A stretch of 64,000 nucleotides of DNA from Herbaspirillum frisingense GSF30 (lineage in GTDB: Bacteria > Pseudomonadota > Gammaproteobacteria > Burkholderiales > Burkholderiaceae_D): positions 1-64,000 of the forward strand of contig NZ_AEEC02000029.1 of assembly GCF_000300975.2 (NCBI RefSeq), given 5' to 3'. Within the stretch, counting starts at the first letter, position 1; every line of letters begins with the position of its first letter. The notes under the pieces are model-generated. The model was given only the letters and a program-made list of their open reading frames with translations, ran no database searches and was not told where the DNA came from. Shown piece by piece: positions 34,768-44,723 of this stretch. Position numbers and translations under genes: made by a program.

Positions 34768-35958
34768 ATGATCATCGTGCTATTGCAAATGATGCTATTG
34801 GCGGGCCTGGTACTCCTGGCTGTACCGGTACTGGTGTTGCTGGTACAGGTCCTCTGTGCCCGCTGGGCTGCCCCGCGCTCTGCGGCATTGAGTGCGACGC
34901 GACCGCGTATCGCTGTGCTGGTGCCAGCCCACAATGAAGCTGGTGGGATTGGCGAAGTGGTAGCCGGTATCCGCCGTCAGTTGCTTGCCGCCGACCGGGT
35001 CCTGGTGGTCGCGGACAATTGTTCTGACCATACCGCTCACATTGCCCGCGAGGCCGGCGCAGAAGTCACTGAACGCTTTCACGATGAATTGCGCGGCAAG
35101 GGTTATGCACTCGACCACGGTATTCGCCAATTGGCTGAGGATGCGCCGGACGTGGTCATCATCGTCGATGCCGATTGCTATCTGGGCGCGCAGGCGCTGG
35201 AGACGATTGCGCGCTCCTGCGTGCAATCGAATCGTCCTGTGCAGGCGCTCTACCTGATGCATGCACCAGAAGGCGGGGGCCCGATGCGCAAGATCGCCGA
35301 GTTCGCCTGGCTGGTCAAGAATCTGGTGCGTCCGCTCGGTTTCCAGAAGCTGGGCCAGCCTTGCCAGCTGATGGGCACTGGCATGGCCTTCACCTGGCAG
35401 CAGATCAGCCAGGCCAATCTGGCCACCGGTCATATCGTGGAAGACATGAAACTGGGCGTGGACCTGGCCGAAGCCGGCCAGCCGCCACTGTTCTGTCCCG
35501 AAGCCATGGTCTACAGTTTCTTCCCTTCCAGCGACAGCGGAGTCAGCACCCAGCGTACGCGCTGGGAACATGGTCACCTGAGCGTGATCCAGTCTTACGT
35601 GCCGCGCTTGCTGGGTGGCGCTGTGACGCATCGCAACGCTGCCCTGGCGGCATTGGCTCTGGATCTGAGCGTGCCGCCGCTGGCATTGCTGGTGATGCTG
35701 GTGGTGCTGGCATGGGGTGTGAATGCGATTATCTGGCTGGCATGGGGCCTGGTATGGCCCTTGCTGCTGGCTAGCCTGCTGGTGGTGTCGATCGCTGTCT
35801 CGGTCTTGCTGGCATGGTCGGGCTATGGTCGCAAGGTCATCGGCCTGGGCGAATTGCTTGGTGCGTTCGGTTATGTAGCGCGCAAGCTGCCTCTGTATGT
35901 CAAATTTCTCTTCAACCGCCAGGTGGCATGGGTAAGGTCAAAACGTGACTCAGAATAA
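34768..35958 (+). CDS. GT2 family membrane glycosyltransferase
   Basis: 396 residues. There is an N-terminal membrane helix, then a GT-A domain (about 45-270) with VPAHNEAGGIG, the metal-binding VDADC, VEDMKLG and the Q-R-T-R-W motif typical of membrane processive GT2 enzymes, and then three C-terminal helices. Inverting, using a nucleotide sugar on the cytosolic side. TTG 34750 and ATG 34756 are also in frame; ATG 34768 has TGGAAATGGA at the right distance. Its end overlaps the next gene by 14 bases. Confidence 0.85.
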   Translation: MIIVLLQMMLLAGLVLLAVPVLVLLVQVLCARWAAPRSAALSATRPRIAVLVPAHNEAGGIGEVVAGIRRQLLAADRVLVVADNCSDHTAHIAREAGAEVTERFHDELRGKGYALDHGIRQLAEDAPDVVIIVDADCYLGAQALETIARSCVQSNRPVQALYLMHAPEGGGPMRKIAEFAWLVKNLVRPLGFQKLGQPCQLMGTGMAFTWQQISQANLATGHIVEDMKLGVDLAEAGQPPLFCPEAMVYSFFPSSDSGVSTQRTRWEHGHLSVIQSYVPRLLGGAVTHRNAALAALALDLSVPPLALLVMLVVLAWGVNAIIWLAWGLVWPLLLASLLVVSIAVSVLLAWSGYGRKVIGLGELLGAFGYVARKLPLYVKFLFNRQVAWVRSKRDSE

Positions 35959-37120
35959 CGTCTATCAGATTGCACCGGACACGGTCTCGCATGCGGCTAT
36001 CGCGCATCTGCCCGATTTCAACCGTGATGTCTTCTGTATCCTGGGCCTGCCGTTTGACCGGGTCAGCCTGGCCGATGCCGAACGCATCACGCGCACTGCG
36101 GTGCTACAGCGACAGCGCTGCTTCCTGTCCACTCCCAACCTGAACTTTGCAATTGCCTGCCTGGAAGACCCGCAGTTCCGCCTCTCGGTCATCCAGAGCG
36201 ATCTCTCCATCGCCGACGGCATGCCGCTGATCTGGATCGCGCGTGCTACCGGCTTGCCGATCAATGAACGGGTCGCCGGCTCCTCGCTATTCCAGAGCCT
36301 GCGCCAGGCAGCGCTGCCGGCCGGTGGCGAAGCGCTGCGGGTGTACTTCTTCGGCGGCCCTCCAGGCGTGGCCCAGGCCGCCAGCGAGAAGCTCAACGCC
36401 AGTGCCTCGTCAATGACGGCCGTCGGCTTCGACAGCCCCGGCTTCGGCTCCATAGAAGAAATGAGCGACCCCGTCAGTATCGAGCGCATCAATGCCAGTG
36501 GTGCCGACTTCCTGGTCGTGGCGCTCGGGGCCAAGAAAGGCCAGGCATGGATCCAATACAATCTGCCCCGGTTACGCGTGCCCTTGGTCAGTCACCTTGG
36601 TGCGGTCGTCAACTTCGTCGCCGGTACCGTCTCGCGGGCGCCGGTCTGGGCGCAGAAGACCGGCCTGGAGTGGCTCTGGCGCATCAAGGAAGAACCCAAG
36701 TTGTGGCGTCGTTATTGGGATGATGGCGTCGGCCTGCTCACGCTGCTGGTCGATCGCGTCATTCCTCTGGCAATGGCAGCTCGGCGGCAGACGCCGGTGG
36801 CCACCCAGTTCGAAGCGGCACACATGGCAGTGGAAGAACGGGAGGGCGATTGCATACTGCGCCTGTCCGGCGCCGTGGGGCAAGCCAACATCGGACGCTT
36901 GCGTGCACTGCTGCCGGAGGCGGCCCGCTCATCAAGCCCGCTGGTGGTGGATTGCACCGGTCTGGGCCATCTCGACAGCGCAGCCCTGGCGTCCCTGATG
37001 CTGTTGTATGGCGCATGTCATGCCGCCAAACGACCGTGGGCCGTACTGGGTGTGTCGCCGGAACTGCGCAAGCAGTTTGGGCTGCACTGCGCTGAATATC
37101 TGTTACAGCCGTCGGCATGA
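35945..37120 (+). CDS. WecG/TagA/CpsF glycosyltransferase fused to a STAS domain
   Basis: 391 residues. Residues 25-265 form a GT26 domain (STPNLNFAIACLEDPQF, SIADGMPLIW, LVVALGAKKGQAW, HLGAVVNF), which usually transfers ManNAc-type or similar sugars to a lipid-linked acceptor. Residues about 295-390 form a STAS domain (LRLSGAVGQANIGRLRALL, VVDCTGLGHLDSAALASLMLLY). The D-S-A-A site resembles MlaB-type STAS rather than the phosphorylated D-S-S of SpoIIAA. The start is GTG with AAGG upstream, inside the end of the GT2 gene, so translation is coupled. Confidence 0.85.
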   Translation: MTQNNVYQIAPDTVSHAAIAHLPDFNRDVFCILGLPFDRVSLADAERITRTAVLQRQRCFLSTPNLNFAIACLEDPQFRLSVIQSDLSIADGMPLIWIARATGLPINERVAGSSLFQSLRQAALPAGGEALRVYFFGGPPGVAQAASEKLNASASSMTAVGFDSPGFGSIEEMSDPVSIERINASGADFLVVALGAKKGQAWIQYNLPRLRVPLVSHLGAVVNFVAGTVSRAPVWAQKTGLEWLWRIKEEPKLWRRYWDDGVGLLTLLVDRVIPLAMAARRQTPVATQFEAAHMAVEEREGDCILRLSGAVGQANIGRLRALLPEAARSSSPLVVDCTGLGHLDSAALASLMLLYGACHAAKRPWAVLGVSPELRKQFGLHCAEYLLQPSA

Positions 37121-37237
37121 GCGGTCGCCGTTTCGCATAGACCGCGAGCGCAGCGGGTAGCCGGCACTTGGTCGGCACCTGTTGGAGTCGTCTACCTGAG
37201 TAGCACCGAACACCTATCGTCAATAGAAGAGGCATTC

Positions 37238-38383
37238 ATGAAAGCAATGATTCTGGCAGCCGGCAAGGGAACCCGGGTTCGCCCCCTGACCTATGCGCTG
37301 CCCAAGCCGATGATCCCCATCCTGGGCAAGCCGGTGATGGAATACCTGATCGAACACCTGGTGAAGTTCGGCGTCCAGGACATCATGGTCAATGTCAGCT
37401 ACCTGCACGACCGCATCGAAAATTATTTCGGCGAAGGGCAGCGTTTTGGTGCGCGCATCGGCTATTCCTTCGAAGGCTATGTGGACGACGACGGCCAGGT
37501 CTTCCCCAATCCCATCGGCTCGGCCGGTGGCATGAAGAAGATCCAGGAATTCGGTGGCTTCTTCGACGAAACCACCCTGGTCATCTGCGGCGATGCCCTG
37601 ATCGACCTCGATCTGCATTCGGCATTGTTCGAGCATCGCCGCAAAGGTGCGCTGGTGAGCGTGATCACCAAGGAAGTGCCGATGGAACAGGTGTCCAGCT
37701 ATGGCATCGTGGTCGCCGAGCCGGACGGCAAGGTCAAGTCCTTCCAGGAAAAGCCCATCCAGGAAGAGGCACTGTCCAATCTCGCCAGTACCGGTATCTA
37801 CATCATGGAACCGGCGGCGCTGGACCTGATCCCCAAGGACAAGTTCTTCGACATCGGCGCCGACCTGTTCCCGCTGCTGGTGGAGAAGAAATTACCGTTC
37901 TACGCCCAGAAGCGTTTCTTCAACTGGATCGATATTGGCAATGTCACCGACTTCTGGTCGGTGCTGCAAAGCGTGCTCAAGGGCGAAGTCGCGCAGATGT
38001 ACGTCCCCGGTACCCAGATCCAGGAAGGCGTCTGGGTGGGCTTGAATACCCGCATCGACTGGGAAGGCACGACCATTGAGGGGCCCGTCTACATCGGCGC
38101 CGGCTCCCATGTCGAGGCCGGCTCCAGGATTGTCGGCCCGGCCTGGATCGGTCACGGCAGCCACATCTGCAGTGGCGCGGAAGTGATTCGCAGCGTGCTC
38201 TTCGAATATACTCGCGTAGCCAGCGGCACCAGGTTTGAAAACAGCGTCGTCTACGGTGCCTACAGTGTCACCCACGACGGCGAAATGAAACATACGTCCG
38301 ATCAGCCGGACGAACAATGGAACGATGCACGGGACCGCCGCCTCAAACCGCGCAGTGAAATCAAGGAAACAAGGAGTGCCTAA
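37238..38383 (+). CDS. Sugar-1-phosphate nucleotidyltransferase (GDP-mannose pyrophosphorylase-like)
   Basis: 381 residues. The N-terminal nucleotidyltransferase has the signature LAAGKGTRVRPLTYALPKPM. The C-terminal left-handed beta-helix (about 270-355) has hexapeptide repeats (GTTIEGPVYIGAGSHV). It makes an NDP-sugar from NTP and sugar-1-phosphate. Mannose-1-phosphate and GTP are favoured because manC follows directly, its start overlapping this stop as TAATG, but the base and sugar are not fixed by what I can see. Confidence 0.85.
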   Translation: MKAMILAAGKGTRVRPLTYALPKPMIPILGKPVMEYLIEHLVKFGVQDIMVNVSYLHDRIENYFGEGQRFGARIGYSFEGYVDDDGQVFPNPIGSAGGMKKIQEFGGFFDETTLVICGDALIDLDLHSALFEHRRKGALVSVITKEVPMEQVSSYGIVVAEPDGKVKSFQEKPIQEEALSNLASTGIYIMEPAALDLIPKDKFFDIGADLFPLLVEKKLPFYAQKRFFNWIDIGNVTDFWSVLQSVLKGEVAQMYVPGTQIQEGVWVGLNTRIDWEGTTIEGPVYIGAGSHVEAGSRIVGPAWIGHGSHICSGAEVIRSVLFEYTRVASGTRFENSVVYGAYSVTHDGEMKHTSDQPDEQWNDARDRRLKPRSEIKETRSA

Positions 38384-39810
38384 TGTCTAATACCAAAATC
38401 TATCCCGTCATTTTGTCCGGTGGTTCGGGTACCCGCTTGTGGCCGCTTTCGCGTGCGGCTTACCCCAAGCAGCTGCTGCCGCTGGTGAGCGAGCAGACCA
38501 TGCTGCAGGAGACCGTGGCCCGCGTGGGTAGCTGGGCCGAGGTACAAGCGCCGCTGATCGTCTGCGGCAACGAACATCGTTTCATGATCGCCGAGCAGAT
38601 GCGCGAGATCGGGGTACGTCCCCTGAGCATCATGCTGGAACCGCAAGGCCGCAATACTGCGCCGGCGGTCGCTGCCGCGGCACTGCATCTGCAACGCCTG
38701 GACCCTGAGGCCGTCATGCTGGTGCTGCCGGCCGACCACGTCATCACCGATGTCCTGTCTTTCCACGAAGCCGTGCGACGCGCGCTGGTGTCGGTGCAGC
38801 AAGGTGCGCTGGCGACCTTCGGCATCGAGCCGACCCAGCCGGAAACCGGTTACGGCTATATCCTGCGCGGTGCTGCGCATGCTGCCGAGGGTAGCAACTT
38901 CATGGTGGATCGTTTCGTCGAGAAGCCAGATCTGGCCACCGCCACCGGCTTCCTGCAACAAGGTGGCTACTACTGGAACAGCGGCATGTTCCTCTTCAAG
39001 GCCCGTGATTACCTGGCGGAACTGGAAGTGCACCGTCCGCTCATCGGCGCTGCCGTCAAGGACGCCGTTGCCAAGGCCTACAATGATCTCGATTTCTGCC
39101 GTCTGGACGAGGCCGCATTTGCTGCATCCCCCTCGGAGTCCATCGACTATGCCGTGATGGAAAATACCTCGCGCGCGGTGGTGGTGCCGGCCAGCATTGG
39201 CTGGAGCGATGTGGGTTCCTGGAGCGCATTGCATGAAGTGCTGCCAGCGGACGCCGAGGGCAACGTGGTGCGCGGTGACGTGCACCTGAACCAGGTCAAA
39301 AATACCCTGGTGCGTGCTGAGAGTCGCATGGTCGCGGTGCTGGGCGTGGAAGACCTGGTCGTGGTGGAGACCGACGATGCCGTGCTGGTGGCGCATCGCG
39401 ACAAGGTGCAGGACGTCAAGTCCTTCGTGGACACGCTCAAGAGTGCCAAGCGCACCGAACACGTCCATCACAAGCGCGTCTTCCGCCCCTGGGGCAGCTA
39501 CGAAAGCGTCGATTCGGGCGAGCGCTTCCAGGTCAAGCGCATCATCGTCAAGCCGGGCGAGAAGCTGTCGCTGCAGATGCATTACCATCGCGCCGAGCAC
39601 TGGGTGGTGGTCAGTGGATCAGCTCTGGTTACACGCGGCGAGGAAGTGACGCTGCTCAGCGAAAACGAATCGATCTACCTGCCCATCGGCGTCACCCATC
39701 GTCTGGAAAACCCGGGCAAGCTGCCGCTGCACCTGATCGAGGTGCAATCAGGCAGTTATCTGGGCGAGGATGATATCGTGCGCTTCGATGACGTCTACAA
39801 GCGCGCCTGA
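38383..39810 (+). CDS. manC: Mannose-1-phosphate guanylyltransferase/mannose-6-phosphate isomerase
   Basis: A 475-residue type II bifunctional enzyme. The N-terminal GDP-mannose pyrophosphorylase (1-350) has PVILSGGSGTRLWPLSR and FVEKPD. The C-terminal cupin isomerase (about 360-475) has RPWGSYESVDSGERFQVKRI, the metal-binding HYHRAEHW and EDDIVRFDDVY. It turns fructose-6-phosphate into mannose-6-phosphate and mannose-1-phosphate into GDP-mannose; phosphomannomutase must come from elsewhere. It is last in its operon. Confidence 0.93.
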   Translation: MSNTKIYPVILSGGSGTRLWPLSRAAYPKQLLPLVSEQTMLQETVARVGSWAEVQAPLIVCGNEHRFMIAEQMREIGVRPLSIMLEPQGRNTAPAVAAAALHLQRLDPEAVMLVLPADHVITDVLSFHEAVRRALVSVQQGALATFGIEPTQPETGYGYILRGAAHAAEGSNFMVDRFVEKPDLATATGFLQQGGYYWNSGMFLFKARDYLAELEVHRPLIGAAVKDAVAKAYNDLDFCRLDEAAFAASPSESIDYAVMENTSRAVVVPASIGWSDVGSWSALHEVLPADAEGNVVRGDVHLNQVKNTLVRAESRMVAVLGVEDLVVVETDDAVLVAHRDKVQDVKSFVDTLKSAKRTEHVHHKRVFRPWGSYESVDSGERFQVKRIIVKPGEKLSLQMHYHRAEHWVVVSGSALVTRGEEVTLLSENESIYLPIGVTHRLENPGKLPLHLIEVQSGSYLGEDDIVRFDDVYKRA

Positions 39811-39828
39811 GGTAGCGGTCGCGCAATG

Positions 39829-39861
39829 AAAAAAGGAGAGCATTCGTGCTCTCCTTTTTTT
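39829..39861. terminator. Bidirectional terminator between manC and the Kdo operon
   Basis: AAAAAAGGAGAGCA pairs perfectly with TGCTCTCCTTTTTT around TTCG. A/T runs on both sides make it work for both converging operons. Confidence 0.92.
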
Positions 39862-39895
39862 GTTCTCGCCACCCGTGTTGTCTGGGGGGGGCGAT

Positions 39896-41254
39896 TCAAC
39901 TGTTGGCAACGGACCTGGTGGATATGGTCTCTGCGCTTGCACTGCTCGCGTGCAGGGCCACAAGTCGCTCAGCCAGCGCTGGTCCGGCCTGGATGCAGGC
40001 TGGGTACTTCCATGTACCTTTTACGAAAAGGGTGCGATCCAGTGCCTCCAGGAAGCGATCGATACGCGCCGACATCATCTCATCCACCCCGCTGGTCGCG
40101 CGCTGCACGTTAGCATCAAGCTGGGACAGGTCCTTGACCACGAAAGCGATCTCCGGCTTGGAATAGAAGGACTCCCCCAGCACCACGGTCGGCTTCTTGC
40201 GGCGTACGGCCTGCAAGCCCACCGACGAGTTGATCACGAACACCATGGTGGCGCGATCCAGCAGCAATTCGATGTCGAACTTGCGCAGCCAGATCACGTC
40301 CGGGTATTTCTGGCGTAGTTCACTGTAGTCGTAGCGCCCCAGGTCTTCCGGGTGCTCCTTGACGATGATGGGATAGTCCGGTCCACAGGTCCGGCGAATG
40401 GCGGCATGAACGGTCTCGAAGAACTCCTCCACCGAATGTACCAGCCTGGAGTTGAGCAGCACCTGGGTATCGTCGTGGACCTGCAGGGGGACGAAAGCAA
40501 AGTGTTCGGGCAACGTGACCTGGTCGTTCGGGATGGCAGCGCGTTCACGCTTGATCTGCCAGGTCTTGATGCGGCTGGAACCGCGTTGTTCCGGATACTG
40601 GGTGTAGTAGCCGAGATTGGCGCGATGGGCCAGCGCGATGGCCGCCAGTTGGGTGCGGGTCAGGGGGCGGATTTCGAGCGCCGGGGCCGTCTGGACATCA
40701 TTGCCGGACGTAGGCTGGGACTGGGCTTGTGCAAGAACGGCATCGTAGTCCAGTGCCGCCAGGGTGGCCGAGGCATTCACGCCGGCCAGGTCGGCTTGCA
40801 GTGTGTTGGCGAAGTAACCGTTCTCCAGGTAGACCACCGGAATATTTTTGCGTCGGCACAGGACGCTGATGACCTGGCCGATGTGATCCTGGCCATTCCA
40901 GACCACGAACAGATCAGGTGCCTCTGCATCGACGAAGCGCTGTACGTAACGTGCCACCGCATTGACCCGCCCATGCCACTCGGTCAGGCTGCCACCGTGC
41001 TTGAGTTGCATGAAGTTGACCATGTCCTTCACGTCGTCCTGCTGGAACAGAATGTTCTGCTCCTGGGCGCTGCCGTCGAGTGTTTCCAGATCGCGCGGGA
41101 AGAGCTGCTCCGTGTTCTTGGATAGCAGCTTGTGGTCATGCGGCAGGAAATTCAGGTAGCGTACCTGGTGGCCATGGCGCTGTTCCAGGCAGTTGCCGGT
41201 GCTGAGCATCAGCGGCACGAACATGTCGGCCAGGACAAAGATGGCAATTTTCAT
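39896..41254 (-). CDS. KpsS-like capsule glycosyltransferase
   Basis: 452 residues of the capsule polysaccharide biosynthesis family (KpsS/KpsC, retaining beta-Kdo transferases). Seen motifs are FVPLQVHDDTQVLLNSR, IIVKEHPED and VFVINSSVGLQAV near the C-terminus, typical of this family's nucleotide-binding half. Known members build the poly-Kdo linker of ABC-dependent capsules or add beta-Kdo to glycans, using CMP-Kdo. The four activities that make CMP-Kdo are encoded directly upstream, which strongly supports a Kdo-transferase role. No kpsMTED genes are present. It is last gene of the reverse operon. Confidence 0.82.
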   Translation of the reverse strand: MKIAIFVLADMFVPLMLSTGNCLEQRHGHQVRYLNFLPHDHKLLSKNTEQLFPRDLETLDGSAQEQNILFQQDDVKDMVNFMQLKHGGSLTEWHGRVNAVARYVQRFVDAEAPDLFVVWNGQDHIGQVISVLCRRKNIPVVYLENGYFANTLQADLAGVNASATLAALDYDAVLAQAQSQPTSGNDVQTAPALEIRPLTRTQLAAIALAHRANLGYYTQYPEQRGSSRIKTWQIKRERAAIPNDQVTLPEHFAFVPLQVHDDTQVLLNSRLVHSVEEFFETVHAAIRRTCGPDYPIIVKEHPEDLGRYDYSELRQKYPDVIWLRKFDIELLLDRATMVFVINSSVGLQAVRRKKPTVVLGESFYSKPEIAFVVKDLSQLDANVQRATSGVDEMMSARIDRFLEALDRTLFVKGTWKYPACIQAGPALAERLVALHASSASAETISTRSVANS

Positions 41255-41279
41255 CGAGGATACCCGTTCGGAAGTTGGA

Positions 41280-42710
41280 TCATTTCTTGATTCGTTTGAA
41301 GGCCAGGCGGAAGAACTCCTTGGCCGCGGCCCGCTGGAACAGGGCTACCGTGATCAGCCAGAAGAGCGCGCCGGCCCCAGCCAGCAACGTAAAGAGCAGC
41401 GTTCCCGTGGCCGGGATGCGGTCGCGGCAGAACATGACAAAGAGCATCATGCCCACGCCGGAAAGCAGCGACGGCAGCAGCGCAACCAGAAAATCCTTGA
41501 GACCCACGGCAATAAGCCGGCATGCGAAATAGAAGGTGGGGAAGGCCATCACCACCGACACCGCAAGGTAAGCCAGCGCCAGGCCTTGAACGCCATCCTG
41601 GCGCGCACCAAGCACGAACGCCAGTACATACAGCGGCGTGCCGATCAGCGACAGGCGAAGCATCCAGCCGGTCTTGCCCAGGGCCATGAAGACCGGAGCA
41701 GCCACACTGGTGATGACCTGCAGATAACCGACCAGGCCCAGGAACAGCAGGATGTCGCCCACCAGTGCCCATTTGGGGCCGAGGAAGACCGCTACGAACA
41801 GGTGCGACAGACTGGCTACCCCGAACATCATCGGCGCGGCTACGAAGGAAATCAGGCTCAGGGAGCGCAGCGACAGACTGGACAGATAGGCGCGATCGTC
41901 CTGGCGCCGGCTCATGACCGGGAACAGCGAGCGCACCGCCACCCAGGAGATGTTCTGTACCGGGAACAGCATGAGTTTGTAGGCCAGCGAGTAATTGCCC
42001 AGGACGGAGGCGCCCAGCATCTTGCCGACCACGAAGCTGTCGGCATTGCGAAAAACGTAGGCTGCCATCTGGTTGCCAGCCATTGCCCCGCTGAAGGAAA
42101 AGACGCTGCGAATCGATGCGCGGTCGAAGATCATCTTCGGTCGCCACGGTGAATAGCGCCATAGCAGCAGGGTCGTGCAGACTGCCGTGATCACCGCCTG
42201 CGCCGTCAGGCTCCATACGCCGGCGCCCTGGAAGGCCAGGACCAGCGCGATGGCCAGCGACAGCAGCGAGGCCGCCGATTCGATCCCGGCAATGAGCCGG
42301 AAGCGCGACACCCGCTCCAGCAGAGCCTGATGCACCATCGAACTGGCCGCCACCGGGAAGGTAATGGCCAGTACCCACAGCACATGGGTCAAGCGTGGCT
42401 CACCGAAGGTGGACGACATGAAAGGCGCCGCCAGCCACAGCAATAGCATCAGCACCATTCCGCCGATCATGTTCAGCCAGAACACGGACGAGCTGTCGTT
42501 ATCGTGCAGCTCGGCCTTCTGGATGATGGCGGCGGCGGTACCCATATCGCGCAGGATGAACGCCAGATTGGTCGCGATGCCGGCCATGGCCATGAGGCCG
42601 TACTCGGAAGGGGGTATCAGCCGCGTCAACACGAACATGTTGACCAGCTGGGAGCCAATCTTGACGAACTGCGTTATCGCGATCCAGCGGACATTGGAAG
42701 CAGCGCTCAT
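41280..42710 (-). CDS. Wzx-like oligosaccharide flippase
   Basis: About 476 residues with some 12-14 membrane helices and the MATE/MVF-like polysaccharide transporter pattern (ITQFVKIGSQLVNMFVLTRLIPPSEYGLMAMA; LGNYSLAYKLMLFPVQNISW). It should flip lipid-linked repeat units across the inner membrane for the Wzy-like polymerase at 26990. It is the only flippase candidate in this window. The start MSAASNVRW was preferred because GGGGAGC stands just before it; an ATG 27 bases upstream is also in frame. Confidence 0.87.
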   Translation of the reverse strand: MSAASNVRWIAITQFVKIGSQLVNMFVLTRLIPPSEYGLMAMAGIATNLAFILRDMGTAAAIIQKAELHDNDSSSVFWLNMIGGMVLMLLLWLAAPFMSSTFGEPRLTHVLWVLAITFPVAASSMVHQALLERVSRFRLIAGIESAASLLSLAIALVLAFQGAGVWSLTAQAVITAVCTTLLLWRYSPWRPKMIFDRASIRSVFSFSGAMAGNQMAAYVFRNADSFVVGKMLGASVLGNYSLAYKLMLFPVQNISWVAVRSLFPVMSRRQDDRAYLSSLSLRSLSLISFVAAPMMFGVASLSHLFVAVFLGPKWALVGDILLFLGLVGYLQVITSVAAPVFMALGKTGWMLRLSLIGTPLYVLAFVLGARQDGVQGLALAYLAVSVVMAFPTFYFACRLIAVGLKDFLVALLPSLLSGVGMMLFVMFCRDRIPATGTLLFTLLAGAGALFWLITVALFQRAAAKEFFRLAFKRIKK

Positions 42711-42813
42711 GCCGCTCCCCGGAACGCCAGGTGGCAAGCCCGCAGGCCAGCGATGGACGCCGACAACGCCGCGCCCGGTGAAAGCTTGGCAGCCTCAATG
42801 GGAGCGGCCATGC

Positions 42814-43683
<870 letters not shown>

Positions 43684-43745
43684 TCAAATTACGGCGTCGA
43701 CCGGGTCGCGCCTGGAGGGGGAGAATACTTCGGTTTGCGCCGAAA

Positions 43746-44693
43746 TCACAGACGCTTGGCGTCCAGCAGCTTGAGTACGCCCACCACGTGCTGTTCCTGG
43801 TTCAGGGCCACCAGGGCAGTGATGTTCAGTTCCAGCATCTTGGCTTCGGCGTCGACGAACATTTCGCTTTCCGGGACGGTCTTGGGCGAGCGGTTCATCA
43901 GGTCGGCGGCGGTGATGTGATAGATGTCCTTGCGGGCGGCCAGGGCGCGGCGCAAGTCACCGTCGGTGATCACGCCACTCAGGGTCTGGCGCTTGCCGTC
44001 ATCGCTGACCAGGGCCATACCCAGGCCACCTTCAGTCATCTGGCCGATCACATCGATGAGGGGGGTGTCTTGCATGACCCAGGGCACCTGGGTGTGCATC
44101 ACATCCTTGACGCGGGTGAGCAGGCGCTTGCCCAGGCTGCCGCCCGGGTGGAAGCGGGCGAAGTCGTTGGGTTTGAAATCACGCTTCTCGATCAGTGCCA
44201 CGGCCAGGGCATCGCCCATTACCAGGGTGGCGGTGGTGGACGTGGTCGGGGCCAGGTTGTTGGGGCAGGCTTCACGCGGTACCGAAACATCCAGGACCAC
44301 ATCCGCATTCTTGCCCAGGGTCGAATTGCGCTTGCCGACGATGGCGATGATGCGCAGGCCGAAGTGGCGCAGGGAGGGAATCAGGCGGATCACCTCTTCG
44401 GTCTCGCCGCTGTAGGAGATGAGGATCGCGGTATCGGCCTCGGTGAACATGCCCAGGTCGCCGTGATAGGCCTCACCCGGGTGCACGAAGAAGGACGATG
44501 TGCCGGTGGAGGCGAGGGTAGCGGCGATCTTGCTGCCGATGATGCCCGACTTGCCCATGCCCGAGACGATCACGCGACCGCGGGTGTTGTACATCAGCTC
44601 GACGGCCTGTTCGAATTCGTCGGCCAGGCGCTCGGCGATCATGTTCAGGGCTTGCGCCTGTTCCTGGAATACCCGGATACCGGTTTTTCTCAT
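43746..44693 (-). CDS. kpsF: Arabinose-5-phosphate isomerase (KpsF/KdsD)
   Basis: 315 residues. The SIS isomerase domain (about 30-190) has VSGMGKSGIIGSKIAATLASTGTSS... ending with the HPGGSLGKRL region, followed by two CBS domains (about 205-315; DVMHTQVPWVM, LMNRSPKTVP). It interconverts ribulose-5-phosphate and arabinose-5-phosphate, the first step of Kdo synthesis. It lies 30 bases after kdsBC and 92 bases before kdsA. Being in a polysaccharide cluster argues for the capsule/EPS-dedicated KpsF rather than the LPS housekeeping KdsD, which I would expect elsewhere. Confidence 0.93.
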   Translation of the reverse strand: MRKTGIRVFQEQAQALNMIAERLADEFEQAVELMYNTRGRVIVSGMGKSGIIGSKIAATLASTGTSSFFVHPGEAYHGDLGMFTEADTAILISYSGETEEVIRLIPSLRHFGLRIIAIVGKRNSTLGKNADVVLDVSVPREACPNNLAPTTSTTATLVMGDALAVALIEKRDFKPNDFARFHPGGSLGKRLLTRVKDVMHTQVPWVMQDTPLIDVIGQMTEGGLGMALVSDDGKRQTLSGVITDGDLRRALAARKDIYHITAADLMNRSPKTVPESEMFVDAEAKMLELNITALVALNQEQHVVGVLKLLDAKRL

Positions 44694-44723
44694 GGTGTGC
44701 TCACTTGTTTCTGTTGGGGCGGG

